From NCBI GenBank assembly GCA_036399055.1, contig DASWNX010000011.1, positions 1 to 64,000 of the forward strand: a DNA stretch of 64,000 nucleotides, in the 5' to 3' direction. This document shows positions 52,044 to 62,389 of the stretch, piece after piece. The position numbers and the translations under genes are program-made. Every line of letters starts with the position of its first letter. The first letter of the stretch is position 1. Below the pieces are notes generated by a model. It worked only from the letters and a program-made list of their open reading frames with translations, had not been told where the DNA came from and searched no databases. Source of the DNA: Jatrophihabitans sp. (GTDB lineage Bacteria > Actinomycetota > Actinomycetes > Mycobacteriales > Jatrophihabitantaceae).

Positions 52044-53437
52044 CCCCTGCCACCGATTACCGCAGCCTGTCGTTCTGGCACGCCACCGCCGGCGACGATC
52101 TGACCCCGCGTCCGTCGCTGGCCACCGCCGGCCCGGGCGAGCGGGCAGTCGACGTCGCCATCGTGGGCGCCGGCTACACCGGCTTGTGGACGGCGTACTA
52201 CCTGGCCCGCGCCGACCCGGCGCTGCGGATCGCCGTCATCGAGGCGGAGGTGGCCGGGTTCGGCGCCTCCGGACGCAACGGCGGCTGGTGCTCGGCGCTG
52301 TACCCGGTGTCACTGCCCCGGCTGGCCCGCGAGCACGGCCGTGACGCCGCCGTGCGGCAGTACCGCGCCATGCAGGCAGCAGTCACCGAGGTCGGCCGGG
52401 TCATCCAGGACGACGGCCTGGACGCTGACTGGGCGGCCGGCGGCGCCGTCTCGCTGGCCCGCAGCCGACCCCAGCTGCGCCGGGCCGCCGAGGAGGTCGA
52501 GCAGGCCAGGGCGTTCGGCTTCGGCGTCGAGGACGTCGAGCTGCTCGACGCTGCCGCGGCCTCACAGCAGTTGGCCGCCACCTCGGTGCTCGGCGGCGTC
52601 TACACCCGGCACTGCGCGGCGATCCACCCGGCCAAGCTGGCCCGCTCCCTGGCCCGCCGGGTGGTGGAGCTTGGCGTGTCCCTCTATGAGCAGACCCCCG
52701 CGCTGAGCATCGAACCCGGCCGGGTGCGCACCCGGCACGGCGACCTGCGCGCCGAGCTGGTCATCCGGGCGACCGAGGGATTCAGCGCTCGGCTGCCGGG
52801 GCAGCGGCGAAGCGTCGCGCCGGTGTACTCGCTGATGATCGCCACCGAGCCGTTGCCGCAACGCAGCTGGCAGCAGATCGGCCTGGCATCCAGGCAGACC
52901 TTCACCGACTTTCGCCACCTGATCATCTACGGCCAGCGCAGCGCCGACGACCGGCTGCTGTTCGGCGGGCGCGGCGCCCCGTACCACTTCGGCTCCCGGA
53001 TCTCGCCCGAGTACGACCGGGCGCCGGCGGTGTTCGCAGCGCTGCGAACGGCGTTGGCGCAGTTGCTGCCGGTCGCAGCCGACGTGCCGATCAGCCACAG
53101 CTGGGGCGGGCCGCTGGGCATCACCCGGGACTGGCATCCCTCGGTCGGCCTGGACCGCTCGACCGGCCTGGGCTGGGCCGGCGGTTATGCCGGCGACGGC
53201 GTGGCCGCCACCAATCTGGCCGGCCGGACGTTGACTGACCTGGCGCTGGGCCGCGGCAGCGAGCTGACGAGCCTGCCGTGGGTCGGTCACCGATCCCCGG
53301 ACTGGGAGTTCGAGCCGTTGCGCTGGCTGGGCGCCAACGCCGGCCTGCGGGCGATGAGCTGGGCCGACCGGGCCGAGGACCGCCACGGCCGGCCGTCGCG
53401 GCTGGCCACCACCGTGAACCGCGTGCTCGGCAGATGA
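52040..53437 (+). CDS. FAD-dependent amine oxidoreductase (DAO/PuuB-like) with probable AUA start
   Basis: FAD enzyme of the glycine-oxidase/gamma-glutamylputrescine-oxidase group. FAD motif VDVAIVGAGYTGLWTAYYLA, then FGASGRNGGWCSALYP, and C-terminal SHSWGGPLGITRDWHP and GWAGGYAGDGVAATNLAG. No ATG, GTG or TTG exists in frame before the GTG at 52163, which would remove the first FAD strand. The frame reads back through TDYRSLSFWHATAGDDLTPR to ATA at 52040, overlapping the ald stop (ATAA) with GAGGTG five bases upstream. 465 residues. Sits with polyamine genes, so an amine substrate is likely. Confidence 0.85.
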   Translation: MTPATDYRSLSFWHATAGDDLTPRPSLATAGPGERAVDVAIVGAGYTGLWTAYYLARADPALRIAVIEAEVAGFGASGRNGGWCSALYPVSLPRLAREHGRDAAVRQYRAMQAAVTEVGRVIQDDGLDADWAAGGAVSLARSRPQLRRAAEEVEQARAFGFGVEDVELLDAAAASQQLAATSVLGGVYTRHCAAIHPAKLARSLARRVVELGVSLYEQTPALSIEPGRVRTRHGDLRAELVIRATEGFSARLPGQRRSVAPVYSLMIATEPLPQRSWQQIGLASRQTFTDFRHLIIYGQRSADDRLLFGGRGAPYHFGSRISPEYDRAPAVFAALRTALAQLLPVAADVPISHSWGGPLGITRDWHPSVGLDRSTGLGWAGGYAGDGVAATNLAGRTLTDLALGRGSELTSLPWVGHRSPDWEFEPLRWLGANAGLRAMSWADRAEDRHGRPSRLATTVNRVLGR

Positions 53438-53601
53438 CCGAGCATCGCAGGCGCGACAGCGCCGAGGAGCGGACCTCATCCGGCGATGAGCGCTCGCGCG
53501 AAGAGCCAGGAGGCCAGATGAGGGAGCATCGCAGGCGCGACAGCGCCGAGGAGCGGACCTCATCCGGCGATGAGCGCTCGCGCGAAGAGCCAGGAGGCTG
53601 A
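53434..53601 (+). CDS. Candidate 55-codon linking micro-ORF made of two 84-bp tandem repeats
   Basis: ATG at 53434 overlaps the FAD gene stop (ATGA) and the TGA at 53599-53601 lies one base before the next ATG (TGAGATG). Two near-identical 84-bp units begin at 53434 and 53518; each encodes a highly charged 28-residue unit starting M-T/R-EHRRRDSAEE. Each unit ends in AGGAGG followed within five bases by an ATG, so each carries its own ribosome binding site. The DNA core (gatgagcgctcgcgcgaag) is shared with the other linkers but is read here in another frame. Confidence 0.5.
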   Translation: MTEHRRRDSAEERTSSGDERSREEPGGQMREHRRRDSAEERTSSGDERSREEPGG

Positions 53602-53602
53602 G

Positions 53603-55687
53603 ATGACCGACGCGGCGGGCCGCCAGCCCTACCTGCACGAGCTGCTCGTCTGCGTGGCGGCGCCGGCGCTGGCGTTGACCGATCCGGACGGCCAGCTCAG
53701 GGACGGCGGCGCGCAGGGCGTGTACCTGGCCGACCGCCGGATCCTGTCCCGGTCGGTGCTGACGGTGGCCGGCGCCGAGCTGGCGCCGATCTCCGCCGAG
53801 CCGGTCGGTTCCGGCGGCGCCCGCAGCGTGTCGGTGGCGCGCGGGCTCGGCGACCCGGGCGCTGACCCGACCGTCTGGATCGAGCGGCGCTGGGCCGTCT
53901 CGGGATCGGGGGCCAGCGAGTCGGTGGCCATCACCTCCATGGCCCGGCTGCCGGTGCGCACCAGGCTCACCCTCGAGCTGGCCTGCGACCTGGCCGGCAT
54001 CGCCGCGGTGAAAGCCGGTGACGCCGGCCCGCCGCTTGCCGCCGCCAGGCTGACCGGCGGCCTGGGCTGGGACGGGCCCGAAGGCGTCCGGGTCAGTGCC
54101 AGCGCCTTTCCCGCCCCGGCCCAGATCAGCCTGCAGCCGGCTGCCCTTAGCTGGGACGTCGACCTCGGGCACGGCCAGACCTCGCTGATCGAGGTCCGGT
54201 ACGCGGCGCTGGACCCGAGGCCGCCGGTGGTGAGCGCGCCGGCCGGGCGGTCCCAGCTGGCGACGCCGAGCGTCCGGGCCCGCGACTCGCGGTTGGGCAA
54301 CCTGCTGACGCGCTCGGTGGCTGACCTGGCCGCGCTGGAGCTGGCCGACCCGGCCGCCGCGCACGACCACTTCTTCGGCGCCGGGGCGCCGTGGTACCTG
54401 ACCCTGTTCGGCCGTGATTGCCTGATCTCTGCGCGGATGTCGCTGCCGCTGGGCACCGAGCTGGCCGCCGGCACCCTGCGCGTCCTGGCCCGCCGGCAGG
54501 GCAGCCGGGTCGACCGGGACTCGGCCGAGGAGCCGGGCAAGATCCTGCACGAGATCCGGGCGGCGGCCACCGAGCACGGTTCCGGCCACCAGCCGGACCG
54601 GCGGCTGCGGCTGCCCGCCACCTACTACGGCACCGTCGACGCCACTGCGCTGTGGATCCTGCTGCTGCACGACAGCTGGCGCTGGGGCATGGCCGAGCCG
54701 GAGGTCGAGCGGCTGCTCGGAAACCTGGAGCGAGCGCTGGCCTGGATGGCCGACTTCGCCTTGGACGCCAACGGCTTTCTCAGCTACGCCGACCGCTCAG
54801 GACACGGCCTGGCCAACCAGGGCTGGAAGGACTCCGGCGAGGCGATCCAGTTTCGCGACGGCCGGCTCGCCGAGGCCCCGATCGCCCTCAGCGAGGTGCA
54901 GGCCTACGGCTACGCCGCAGCGATGGCCGGCGCGACGCTGCTGGAGGCGTTCGGCCGTCCCGGCGCGCAGCGCTGGCGCGGCTGGGCCGCTGAGCTGGCC
55001 GAGCGCTTTAGGCAGCGGTTCTGGCTCAGCGACGACCAGGGCGGCTATCCAGCGCTGGCGCTGGACGGCCACGGCGAGCCGGTGGACTCGGTCGCCTCCA
55101 ACATGGGCCATCTGCTCGGGCTCGGGCTGCTGACCCCGCAGGAGTCGGCTCTGATCGCCCGGCGCCTCGGCTCGCCCGAGTTGTCCTCGGGCTTCGGGCT
55201 GCGCACGCTGGCCGGCTCCTCGGCCGGCTTCAACCCGCTGAGCTACCACAACGGCTCGGTCTGGACCCATGACACCGCCATCGCCATCACCGGCCTGGCG
55301 GCGGCCGCCGCTGAGGGGGTCGCGGGCGCCGCCGAGGCGGCCGCCGGCCTGATCTCAGGAGTGCTGGCAGCCGCCCCCGCCTTCGGCTACCGGATGCCGG
55401 AGCTCTACGGCGGCCAGCGCGCCGAACCCGGCCGGGGCCCGGTCCCCTACCCGGCCTCGTGCCGGCCACAGGCCTGGTCGGCCGCGTCCTCGATCGCGAT
55501 CATGGCGGCGTTGCTGGGTCCGCGGCCGGACGCGCCGACCGGCTCGCTGGAGTTCCGGCCGCTGCGACCGGGGCCCGACGGCGCGCTGCCGGTGGGCGAG
55601 CTGACGGTGACCGGCCTGCGGTTCGCCGGCCAGCCACTGGCGGTTGAGTTGGCGGCCGACGGCTCGCTCACCAGCGCCCTCGGCTGA
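53603..55687 (+). CDS. Glycogen debranching / amylo-alpha-1,6-glucosidase family protein
   Basis: 694 residues. The N-terminal beta domain (GVYLADRRILSRSVLTVAGAEL) is the GDE_N type, followed by an (alpha/alpha)6 glycosidase domain with WYLTLFGRDCLISARMSLPLG near 265, EEPGKILHEIR near 310, YYGTVDATAL near 341, WKDSGEAI near 406, and the late YPASCRPQAWSAAS. The ATG at 53603 has AGGAGG five bases upstream, supplied by the repeat. A longer in-frame start (53570, MSARAKSQEAE) lies inside the repeat. Probable cytoplasmic amylo-1,6-glucosidase; substrate not proven. Confidence 0.85.
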   Translation: MTDAAGRQPYLHELLVCVAAPALALTDPDGQLRDGGAQGVYLADRRILSRSVLTVAGAELAPISAEPVGSGGARSVSVARGLGDPGADPTVWIERRWAVSGSGASESVAITSMARLPVRTRLTLELACDLAGIAAVKAGDAGPPLAAARLTGGLGWDGPEGVRVSASAFPAPAQISLQPAALSWDVDLGHGQTSLIEVRYAALDPRPPVVSAPAGRSQLATPSVRARDSRLGNLLTRSVADLAALELADPAAAHDHFFGAGAPWYLTLFGRDCLISARMSLPLGTELAAGTLRVLARRQGSRVDRDSAEEPGKILHEIRAAATEHGSGHQPDRRLRLPATYYGTVDATALWILLLHDSWRWGMAEPEVERLLGNLERALAWMADFALDANGFLSYADRSGHGLANQGWKDSGEAIQFRDGRLAEAPIALSEVQAYGYAAAMAGATLLEAFGRPGAQRWRGWAAELAERFRQRFWLSDDQGGYPALALDGHGEPVDSVASNMGHLLGLGLLTPQESALIARRLGSPELSSGFGLRTLAGSSAGFNPLSYHNGSVWTHDTAIAITGLAAAAAEGVAGAAEAAAGLISGVLAAAPAFGYRMPELYGGQRAEPGRGPVPYPASCRPQAWSAASSIAIMAALLGPRPDAPTGSLEFRPLRPGPDGALPVGELTVTGLRFAGQPLAVELAADGSLTSALG

Positions 55688-55717
55688 CCGGCCTGGGTCC
55701 CGGCAGCCTCAGCCGAG
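55679..55717. terminator. Hairpin between convergent genes
   Basis: ctcggctga (55679-55687) pairs with tcagccgag (55709-55717) around a 21-base loop. The left arm overlaps the debranching-enzyme stop and the right arm ends just before the stop of the MetE-like gene. Confidence 0.55.
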
Positions 55718-55720
55718 GCC

Positions 55721-56716
55721 TCAGTCCAAGCCGTCGCGCAGCGACCTGCCGACCTCGGTCAACATCGACATCACCCGGCGGGCGTAGGGCAACGAGGCCC
55801 CGGCCAGGCCGCAGGACGGCGTCGGGACGACCGATCCAGCGAGCAGGTTCGGATCGAAGCCCAGCTTGCCCCAGAGCTCCCGGATCTGCTTGCGCGCGGC
55901 GTCGGCCGAGATCGGGGCGTCGAGGCCGGGAAACACCCCCAACCACAGCGAGACGCCGGCCTCGACCAGCTCCCCCAGCACGTCGAGGGAGGCGTTGGTG
56001 ATCAGGCCCGCGTCGATCGAGACCGCTGAGGCCCCGGAGCTGGCGAGCAGGTCCAGGGGCACTCGCCCGGCGCAGCAGTGCACCACCCGGTGCCCGGGCG
56101 CGGCGACTTCGAGCAGGCCGGCCAGGGCCGGGCCGGCCACCGACCGGGGCAGCGACCGGACGGTGCCGTACCCGGACGGCGTGGGCACCTGGCCGTTGAG
56201 CACCTGCGGCAGGCCCGGCTCATCCACCTGCAACACGAACGCGGTGCCCGGAAGCCGGGCGCCCAGGTCGGCCAGCAGCGACCGCACGCCTTCGGTCAGC
56301 GACTCCGCCAGGGCGCGGAAGGCGCCGGGATCGGTCAGCACCTTGTGCAGGTTGGGCAGTTCCAGGGCGGCGCCCAGCGTCATCGGCCCGCACACCGAGA
56401 CTTTCAGCAGCGCCACGCCCTGCGCCTGCTCGGTGAGGGCGTCCAGGTCGCGGTTGAGGTGATCGCGAGCTCGCGCCAGGTCGCGTCCGGAGGAGCTGGT
56501 GACGGTCCAGCCGTGCGGTTGCCACTCCACCGGAAAGTCGATCAGCAGCGCGCCGGCGCGGGCGACCGCGTCGGCGCCGAAGCCGCGACCGGGCAGCTCG
56601 GGCAGGTAGGGCAGGTCGCCGACCTCGCCGAGCACCAGCCGGACGGCTTCAGCCGGGTCGGCGCCGGGCAGCGAGCCGATCCCGGTCGAGGCGCCGGCCG
56701 GCCAGGGGTGGCTCAT
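55721..56716 (-). CDS. Cobalamin-independent methionine synthase-like (UROD/MetE barrel) protein
   Basis: 331 residues, about half of MetE; corresponds only to the C-terminal catalytic barrel. Features: [66 protein letters not shown] and [11 protein letters not shown], with His/Cys residues in places expected for zinc. A homologous short protein neighbours mnmA in mycobacteria. Methyl acceptor unknown. Overlaps mnmA by four bases. Confidence 0.8.
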   Translation of the reverse strand: MSHPWPAGASTGIGSLPGADPAEAVRLVLGEVGDLPYLPELPGRGFGADAVARAGALLIDFPVEWQPHGWTVTSSSGRDLARARDHLNRDLDALTEQAQGVALLKVSVCGPMTLGAALELPNLHKVLTDPGAFRALAESLTEGVRSLLADLGARLPGTAFVLQVDEPGLPQVLNGQVPTPSGYGTVRSLPRSVAGPALAGLLEVAAPGHRVVHCCAGRVPLDLLASSGASAVSIDAGLITNASLDVLGELVEAGVSLWLGVFPGLDAPISADAARKQIRELWGKLGFDPNLLAGSVVPTPSCGLAGASLPYARRVMSMLTEVGRSLRDGLD

Positions 56717-57822
56717 CCGGCGTTGACAGCGCTGTGCTGGAACGGCCGGTCGGCGCGCGGGCCGTTGTCGGCGCCGGCGATGGTGGCTGAGCCGAGCACC
56801 CGGTCGCCGTCGTACATCACCAGCGCCTGGCCGGCGGCGACTCCGCGCTGGGACTGCCTCAGCTCGGCGCGGACGCCGTCGGCCTCCAGATGGACGCGCG
56901 CCGCCGACACCATGCCGTGCGCCCGCAACTGGACCTGGCAGTCGAAGGCCGCTGTCGGCACGTCGGCGATCCAGAGCGGCCGCTCGCCCCGGACCTCGGT
57001 GACCTCCAGGTCCGCGGCGCTGCCCACCACCACGGTGTTGGACTTGGGCTGGATCGACAGCACATAGCGGGGTTCGCCGGTCGGGCTGGGGGTGCTGAGG
57101 TTCAGTCCCTTGCGCTGGCCGACGGTGAACTGATGAGTCCCGGCGTGCGCGCCGAGCACCGCGCCGTCGGTGTCGACGATGTCGCCGGGGCGCTCCCCCA
57201 GCCGGCTGGCCAGAAAGCCCTGGGTGTCGCCGTCGGCGATGAAGCAGATGTCATGCGAGTCGGGCTTGGTGGCGACCGCCAGCCCCAGCCGCGCCGCCTC
57301 GGCGCGGACCTCGTCCTTGGTGGAGTCCCCGAGGGGGAAGACCGCGTGCGCCAGTTGCTCACGCGTCAGCACCGCCAGCACATAGGACTGGTCCTTGGCC
57401 GCGTCCACCGACCGGCTCAGCCAGCCGTCGGCCAGCCGGGCGTGGTGACCGGTGACCACCGCGTCGAACCCGAGGGCCAGCGCCCGGTCCAGCAGCGCGG
57501 AGAACTTGATCTGCTCGTTGCACCGCAGGCACGGGTTGGGCGTGCGGCCCGCCTGGTACTCCTCGATGAAGTTGTCGATCACATCGGCCTGGAAGCGCTC
57601 GGCGAAGTCCCAGACGTAGAACGGGATGCCCAGGATGTCGGCGGTGCGCCGGGCGTCGTGGGCATCTTCGCGCGAGCAGCAGCCCCGGGACCCGGTGCGC
57701 AGCGTGGCGGGCTGGCGCGACAACGCCAGGTGGACGCCGGTCACGTCCCAGCCGGCGGCGACCGCTCGGGCCGCGGCGACTGCCGAGTCGACGCCACCGC
57801 TCATGGCTGCCAGGACCTTCAT
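56713..57822 (-). CDS. mnmA: tRNA-specific 2-thiouridylase
   Basis: Thiolates the wobble uridine of Lys, Glu and Gln tRNAs. ATP motif SGGVDS at residues 8-13, first catalytic Cys in [14 protein letters not shown], second in [11 protein letters not shown]. The ATG at 57822 has GAGG eight bases upstream. Directly follows its sulfur donor (cysteine desulfurase). 369 residues. Confidence 0.96.
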   Translation of the reverse strand: MKVLAAMSGGVDSAVAAARAVAAGWDVTGVHLALSRQPATLRTGSRGCCSREDAHDARRTADILGIPFYVWDFAERFQADVIDNFIEEYQAGRTPNPCLRCNEQIKFSALLDRALALGFDAVVTGHHARLADGWLSRSVDAAKDQSYVLAVLTREQLAHAVFPLGDSTKDEVRAEAARLGLAVATKPDSHDICFIADGDTQGFLASRLGERPGDIVDTDGAVLGAHAGTHQFTVGQRKGLNLSTPSPTGEPRYVLSIQPKSNTVVVGSAADLEVTEVRGERPLWIADVPTAAFDCQVQLRAHGMVSAARVHLEADGVRAELRQSQRGVAAGQALVMYDGDRVLGSATIAGADNGPRADRPFQHSAVNAG

Positions 57823-57832
57823 ACGACCATCC

Positions 57833-59044
57833 TCATGCTCCACGTCCGGCCATGGTGGCCAGGTTGGCCGCCGCGCCTGCCCTGCGGGCCCGCTCGACCA
57901 CCGGGCCGATCACCTCGATCACGGTCCGGACGTCCTGCTCTGTCGAGGTGTGGCCCAGCGACAGCCGCAGCGCGCCACGGGCCCGTTGCTGGTCGGCCCC
58001 CATCGCCAGCAGCACGTGCGAGGGCTGGGCCACTCCGGCCGAGCAGGCCGAGCCGGTCGAGCACTCCACGCCCCGGGCGTCCAGCAGCATCAGCAACGAG
58101 TCGCCTTCGCAGCCGGAGAAGGACAGGTGGGCGTTGCCAGGCAACCGGTGCCTCGGATGGCCGTTGAGCTGGACGTCCGGGACCGCCTCCAGCACGCCGG
58201 TGATCAGCAGCTCGCGCAGCCCGGTCAGCCGGGAGGCGAGCTCGACGCGCCTGCTCACCGCGAGCTCGGCGGCCAGCGAGAACCCGACCGCGCCCGGTGT
58301 GTCCAGGGTGCCCGAGCGGACGTCGCGCTCCTGACCGCCGCCGTGCAGCACCGGCATGCAGTCGACTCCTCGGCCCAGCAGCAGCGCCCCGGCGCCGTAG
58401 GGCCCGCCCATCTTGTGAGCGGTGACCGTCATCGCGTCGACGCCGGAGGCGGCGAAGGAGACGTCGAGAGAACCGACGGCCTGCACCGCGTCGGTGTGGA
58501 ACGCCACGCCGTAGGCGTGCGCGATCTCAGCCAACTCGCGGACCGGCTGGATGCTGCCGACCTCGTTGTTGGCCCACATGACGCTCACCAGGGCAACCGC
58601 GTCAGGGTCCTCGGCCAGCGCCGCGGCCAACGTCTCGGGCTGCACCACGCCGTGGGCGTCGACCGGCAGCAGCACCAGCTCGGCCTTCTCGTGGGCCACC
58701 AGCCAATCCGCGGAATCGAGCACCGCGTGATGCTCGACCGCGCTGACCAGCAGCTTTCGACGGGCGGGGTCTGCCGACCGGCGGGCCAGGTAGATGCCTT
58801 TGACCGCCAGGTTGTCCGCCTCGGTGCCTCCGCTGGTGAGGATCACCTCCGAGGGCCGGGCGTCCAGCACGCCGGCCAGCCGCTCCCGGGACTCCTCGAT
58901 GATCCGGCGGGCCTGCCTGCCGGAGGTGTGCACCGATGAGGGGTTGCCGACGGCTCCGGTGCTGGAGGCCCGCATCGACGCGGAGATCGCGTCGATGACC
59001 TCCGGCAGCATCGGGGTGGTGGCGGCATGATCGAGATAAGGCAT
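57833..59044 (-). CDS. Cysteine desulfurase (IscS/NifS class V aminotransferase)
   Basis: Delivers sulfur, here most likely to MnmA. N-terminus [20 protein letters not shown] Lys in [14 protein letters not shown] near residue 208; persulfide Cys in [11 protein letters not shown] near 328. 403 residues. ATG at 59044 is two bases from the upstream MFS gene stop. The open frame extends far upstream but is antisense-like to nothing conserved. Confidence 0.95.
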   Translation of the reverse strand: MPYLDHAATTPMLPEVIDAISASMRASSTGAVGNPSSVHTSGRQARRIIEESRERLAGVLDARPSEVILTSGGTEADNLAVKGIYLARRSADPARRKLLVSAVEHHAVLDSADWLVAHEKAELVLLPVDAHGVVQPETLAAALAEDPDAVALVSVMWANNEVGSIQPVRELAEIAHAYGVAFHTDAVQAVGSLDVSFAASGVDAMTVTAHKMGGPYGAGALLLGRGVDCMPVLHGGGQERDVRSGTLDTPGAVGFSLAAELAVSRRVELASRLTGLRELLITGVLEAVPDVQLNGHPRHRLPGNAHLSFSGCEGDSLLMLLDARGVECSTGSACSAGVAQPSHVLLAMGADQQRARGALRLSLGHTSTEQDVRTVIEVIGPVVERARRAGAAANLATMAGRGA

Positions 59045-59046
59045 CG

Positions 59047-60546
59047 TCAGGAGCTTACTGAGCCTGGGCGGCCTTGTTCGACCGATGCCTGGACCGGTTG
59101 GCCGCCGCCACCGCCGGGCTGGGCGCCACCGGCCGCCAACTCCGCGCCGCCGCCCTGACCGACCCCCGCCGGCGCCCGCAGCCGGGAGGCTCGGCTGATC
59201 ACCAGCACGCCCAGTCCGGCCATGCTCAGGTACACCACCGCGAAGCCGACGCCGTAGCTGATCCGGCCGTGCACCGCCAGGGCGATCAGCGCCCCCGCGA
59301 ACGCGGCCGAGATGGCGCTGACCGAGGAGTCCGACAGCTGCAGGGCGGCTGAGTCCGAACCCCGGTCGGCGTCGGTGGTGCACTCCAGCATCACCACGCT
59401 TGAGCTGGTGATCGCGAACCCGGCCCCGAAACCGGCGAACGGCCAGACCGCGAAGGCGAAGGCGCCGGGCACCGTCCGCAGCGCCACCAGCGCCATTCCC
59501 ACCCCCGCGACGGCCATCAGCGCCAGCCCCAGCGCGACCAGCGCCGCGCGGTTGGGTTGCCGGAGGCGGCCCTGGATCGCCGACGCGGTGGCCCAGCTGA
59601 GGGCCGAGAGGATCAACGGCGTGCCCGCCATGGTCGGTGAGTAGTGCAGCTGCACCGACAGGGTCAGCGGGACGATGACCTCCATGCCGACGAAGATCCC
59701 GGCCAGCACCCCACGAAAGGCGATCGCGGCCGGCACCCCGGACACGAAGCGCGGCGTTCCGGCGGGCAGCAGCCGGCGAAGGCCGACCACCATGGCCACC
59801 ACCCCCGCCAGCGCGCCGGCCGCGCCCAGGGCGTGCAGGTTCTCGCCGAGGTTGGCCACCCCCGCGACGCCGCAGGCGGTCAGCAACGCGTAGCCGATCC
59901 GGCGCCGATCCATCCGAGCCGAGGAGCCGGTGGAGCGGCGCAGCTGGCGCAGTGACGGCAGCATCAGCAGACCGCCGAGCGCCACGAACGGCGCCAGGCC
60001 GCTGAAGACCCATCGCCAGGACAGCTGCTCGGTGATCCAGCCGGCCACCACCGGGCCGACCAGTCCGGGGATGACCCAGGCGCTGGCCAGAGCGGCGAAG
60101 ATCCGGGGCCTGACCTGGTCGGAGTAGACCTCGCCCATCACCACGTACATGGCGGTGATCTGCAGCCCGGTCGCCAGACCCTGCACGAACCGGGCGGCGA
60201 CCAGCATCCACATCGACTCCGCCGCGCCGCCGATCACCAGGCCGACGATGAACAGCAGCAAGCCGACCAGCAACGGCCGGCGGGCGCCGTGGATGTCGGA
60301 GTACATCCCCGACACGACCATGCCGACCACGCTTGCCACCAGAAAGCCGGTGAAGGCCCAGCCGTAGGAGGCCAGCCCGTTCAGGCTACGAGCGGCGGTC
60401 GGCAGCGCGGTCGCGACGGCCAGCGCCTCGAAGGCGATGATCGTCATCAGGATCAGGATGCCGAGCGTGGTGATCCGGTAGCGGGGCGAGAAGATCGACT
60501 CGCCCCCGGAGCCAGGTCGTTCGACGAACTCCGATGCCGCGGTCAC
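59047..60546 (-). CDS. MFS transporter, probable drug/proton antiporter type
   Basis: 499 residues with about 14 hydrophobic segments. The MFS motif A-like loop is [20 protein letters not shown], and [11 protein letters not shown] lies in helix 4. The N-terminus has no signal peptide and the C-terminal 45 residues are Gly/Gln-rich ([14 protein letters not shown]). Start GTG at 60546. Substrate unknown; it lies between etfA and the desulfurase without an obvious functional tie. Confidence 0.85.
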   Translation of the reverse strand: MTAASEFVERPGSGGESIFSPRYRITTLGILILMTIIAFEALAVATALPTAARSLNGLASYGWAFTGFLVASVVGMVVSGMYSDIHGARRPLLVGLLLFIVGLVIGGAAESMWMLVAARFVQGLATGLQITAMYVVMGEVYSDQVRPRIFAALASAWVIPGLVGPVVAGWITEQLSWRWVFSGLAPFVALGGLLMLPSLRQLRRSTGSSARMDRRRIGYALLTACGVAGVANLGENLHALGAAGALAGVVAMVVGLRRLLPAGTPRFVSGVPAAIAFRGVLAGIFVGMEVIVPLTLSVQLHYSPTMAGTPLILSALSWATASAIQGRLRQPNRAALVALGLALMAVAGVGMALVALRTVPGAFAFAVWPFAGFGAGFAITSSSVVMLECTTDADRGSDSAALQLSDSSVSAISAAFAGALIALAVHGRISYGVGFAVVYLSMAGLGVLVISRASRLRAPAGVGQGGGAELAAGGAQPGGGGGQPVQASVEQGRPGSVSS

Positions 60547-60573
60547 TGGGCCCAGTGTAATGGCCCCAGACGG

Positions 60574-61533
60574 CTACCCCTTGCGCTTGCTCACCTCGTC
60601 GGCAAGCTGCGGGGCGACCGTGAACAGGTCGCCCACCACGCCGAAATCGGCCAGCTCGAAGATCGGCGCCTCGGCGTCCTTGTTGACCGCGACGATGGTC
60701 TTCGACGTCTGCATGCCGGCCCGGTGCTGGATCGCCCCGGAGATCCCGAGCGCCACGTAGAGCTGCGGCGACACGGTGACACCGGTCTGGCCGACCTGCA
60801 TCTGATGCGGCACCCAGCCGGCGTCGGTGGCTGCGCGCGAGGCGCCCACCGCGGCGCCGAGGGAGTCGGCGACGCCTTCGACCACGGAGAAGTTGTCGGC
60901 CGAGCCGACGCCCCGGCCACCGGAGACGATGACGGAGGCGTCCTGCAGCGAGGGCCGGGACCCCTTGGCCTCGGTGACCCGGTCCACCACCTTGGAGGCC
61001 TTGGCCGACTCTGACAGGGCGACTGCGACGTCGACCTGCTCGGCAGCGCCGGAGGCGGGCTGCGGCGGCACCGAGTTCGCGCGAAGGCTGATCACCGGAA
61101 TGCCGCGGGAGACCCGCGAGCTGACCGTGACGGCGCCGCCGAAGATGGACTGCTTGGCCGAGCCGTCGGCGTTGACCTCGATCGCGTCGGCGAGGAATCC
61201 GGAGTCGAGCTTGAACGCGGCCCGGGCGGCGATCTCCTTGTTCTCGGGGGTGGAAGCCACCAGGATCGCGGCCGGCGAGGCCTGTGCGGCGATGCCGGCC
61301 AGGATCTCGGCCTTGGGCGCGACCAGGTAGTCGGCGATCTCGTCGCTCTCGGCGGCGTAGACCTTGGCCGCGCCGTACTCGGCGAGCTGGTCGCGCAGGG
61401 CCGCGGCGCCGCCGGGCGCGCCGATCACGACGGCAGCCGGCTCGCCGAGCGAGCGGGCGGCGGTGAGCAGTTCGAGTGCGGACTTCTTGAGCTTGCCGTC
61501 CGCCGAATCGATCAGTACGAGTACTTCAGCCAT
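60574..61533 (-). CDS. etfA: Electron transfer flavoprotein subunit alpha
   Basis: FAD-carrying subunit that accepts electrons from acyl-CoA dehydrogenases. The C-terminal FAD motif is [22 protein letters not shown], followed by [12 protein letters not shown] and [23 protein letters not shown]. 319 residues. Downstream of etfB by 76 bases. Confidence 0.96.
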   Translation of the reverse strand: MAEVLVLIDSADGKLKKSALELLTAARSLGEPAAVVIGAPGGAAALRDQLAEYGAAKVYAAESDEIADYLVAPKAEILAGIAAQASPAAILVASTPENKEIAARAAFKLDSGFLADAIEVNADGSAKQSIFGGAVTVSSRVSRGIPVISLRANSVPPQPASGAAEQVDVAVALSESAKASKVVDRVTEAKGSRPSLQDASVIVSGGRGVGSADNFSVVEGVADSLGAAVGASRAATDAGWVPHQMQVGQTGVTVSPQLYVALGISGAIQHRAGMQTSKTIVAVNKDAEAPIFELADFGVVGDLFTVAPQLADEVSKRKG

Positions 61534-61609
61534 GGAAATCGAGTCCTGTCGTCGTCTGGGGTAAGTCAGTCGTCTCGGTGAGTCGGCCGTCTGAGGTCAG
61601 TCAGCCGGC

Positions 61610-62389
61610 TCAGATGAGCTTCTTGCTTGCCAGGTACTCCGCGATCGCGGCGCCGCCGTTGCCGTCGTCCTTGACGACGACACCCGCGGCGCGCGGCGGC
61701 GCGAGCTCGAAGGACTCCACCATGGTGGTCGCCGCGGCCAGGCCCACCTCGTTCTCGGCCAACCCCAGCTCGGCCAGGGTCAGCGTGGTGACCGGCTTGG
61801 ACTTGGCGGCCATGATGCCCTTGAAGGACGGGTAGCGCGGGTCGTTGATCTTCTCGACCACGCTGAGCACGGCCGGGGTGCTGGCCTGCACGACGTCGTA
61901 GCCTGCCTCGGTGACCCGCTCGACGGTGACGCTCGAGCCGTCCACGGTCACCTTGCGGGCGCCGGACAGCTGCGGCAGGCCGGTGGCCTCGGCGACCAGG
62001 GCGGGCAGCACCGACAGCCGGGAGTCGGTGGCCTCGAACCCGCCGATGACCAGGTCGTACTCCAGGGTGCCCAGCGCCTTGGCCAGCACCTTGGCGGTGG
62101 TGATGACGCACGAGCCGTGCAGCGCGGGATCGACGACGTGCACGCCCTTGTCCGCGCCCATCGACAGCGCCTTGCGCAGCGACTCGGTGGCCCGCTCAGG
62201 GCCCATGGTCAGGATCGTGACCTCGCCGCCGTGCGCTTCCTTGAGCCGCAGCCCTTCTTCGATCGCGTACTCGTCGATCTCGTTGATGACGGCGTCGGAG
62301 GCCTCGCGGTCCAGGGTGTTGTCGGTGGAGCTGAGCTTGCGCTCGGCGTAGGTGTCGGGCACCTGCTTCATCAGAACAACGATGTTCAT
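61610..62389 (-). CDS. etfB: Electron transfer flavoprotein subunit beta
   Basis: AMP-binding partner of EtfA. N-terminus NIVVLMKQVPDTYAERKL, then INEIDEYAIEEGLRLKE and the EtfB signature VERVTEAGYDVVQASTPAVLSV. 259 residues. First gene of the pair. The upstream 264-base gap to 62653 contains its promoter and nothing else I recognise. Confidence 0.96.
   Translation of the reverse strand: MNIVVLMKQVPDTYAERKLSSTDNTLDREASDAVINEIDEYAIEEGLRLKEAHGGEVTILTMGPERATESLRKALSMGADKGVHVVDPALHGSCVITTAKVLAKALGTLEYDLVIGGFEATDSRLSVLPALVAEATGLPQLSGARKVTVDGSSVTVERVTEAGYDVVQASTPAVLSVVEKINDPRYPSFKGIMAAKSKPVTTLTLAELGLAENEVGLAAATTMVESFELAPPRAAGVVVKDDGNGGAAIAEYLASKKLI

Noticed and set aside
52163..53437. GTG at 52163 as the start of the FAD oxidoreductase
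   Set aside because: It would begin inside the FAD-binding motif, deleting its first strand, although sequence continuing the protein is open upstream.
57660..57685. tcttcgcgcgagc inside mnmA, identical to 13 bases of the linker-repeat core
   Set aside because: It encodes the conserved GCCSRED segment of MnmA and has no flanking similarity, so it is probably chance.
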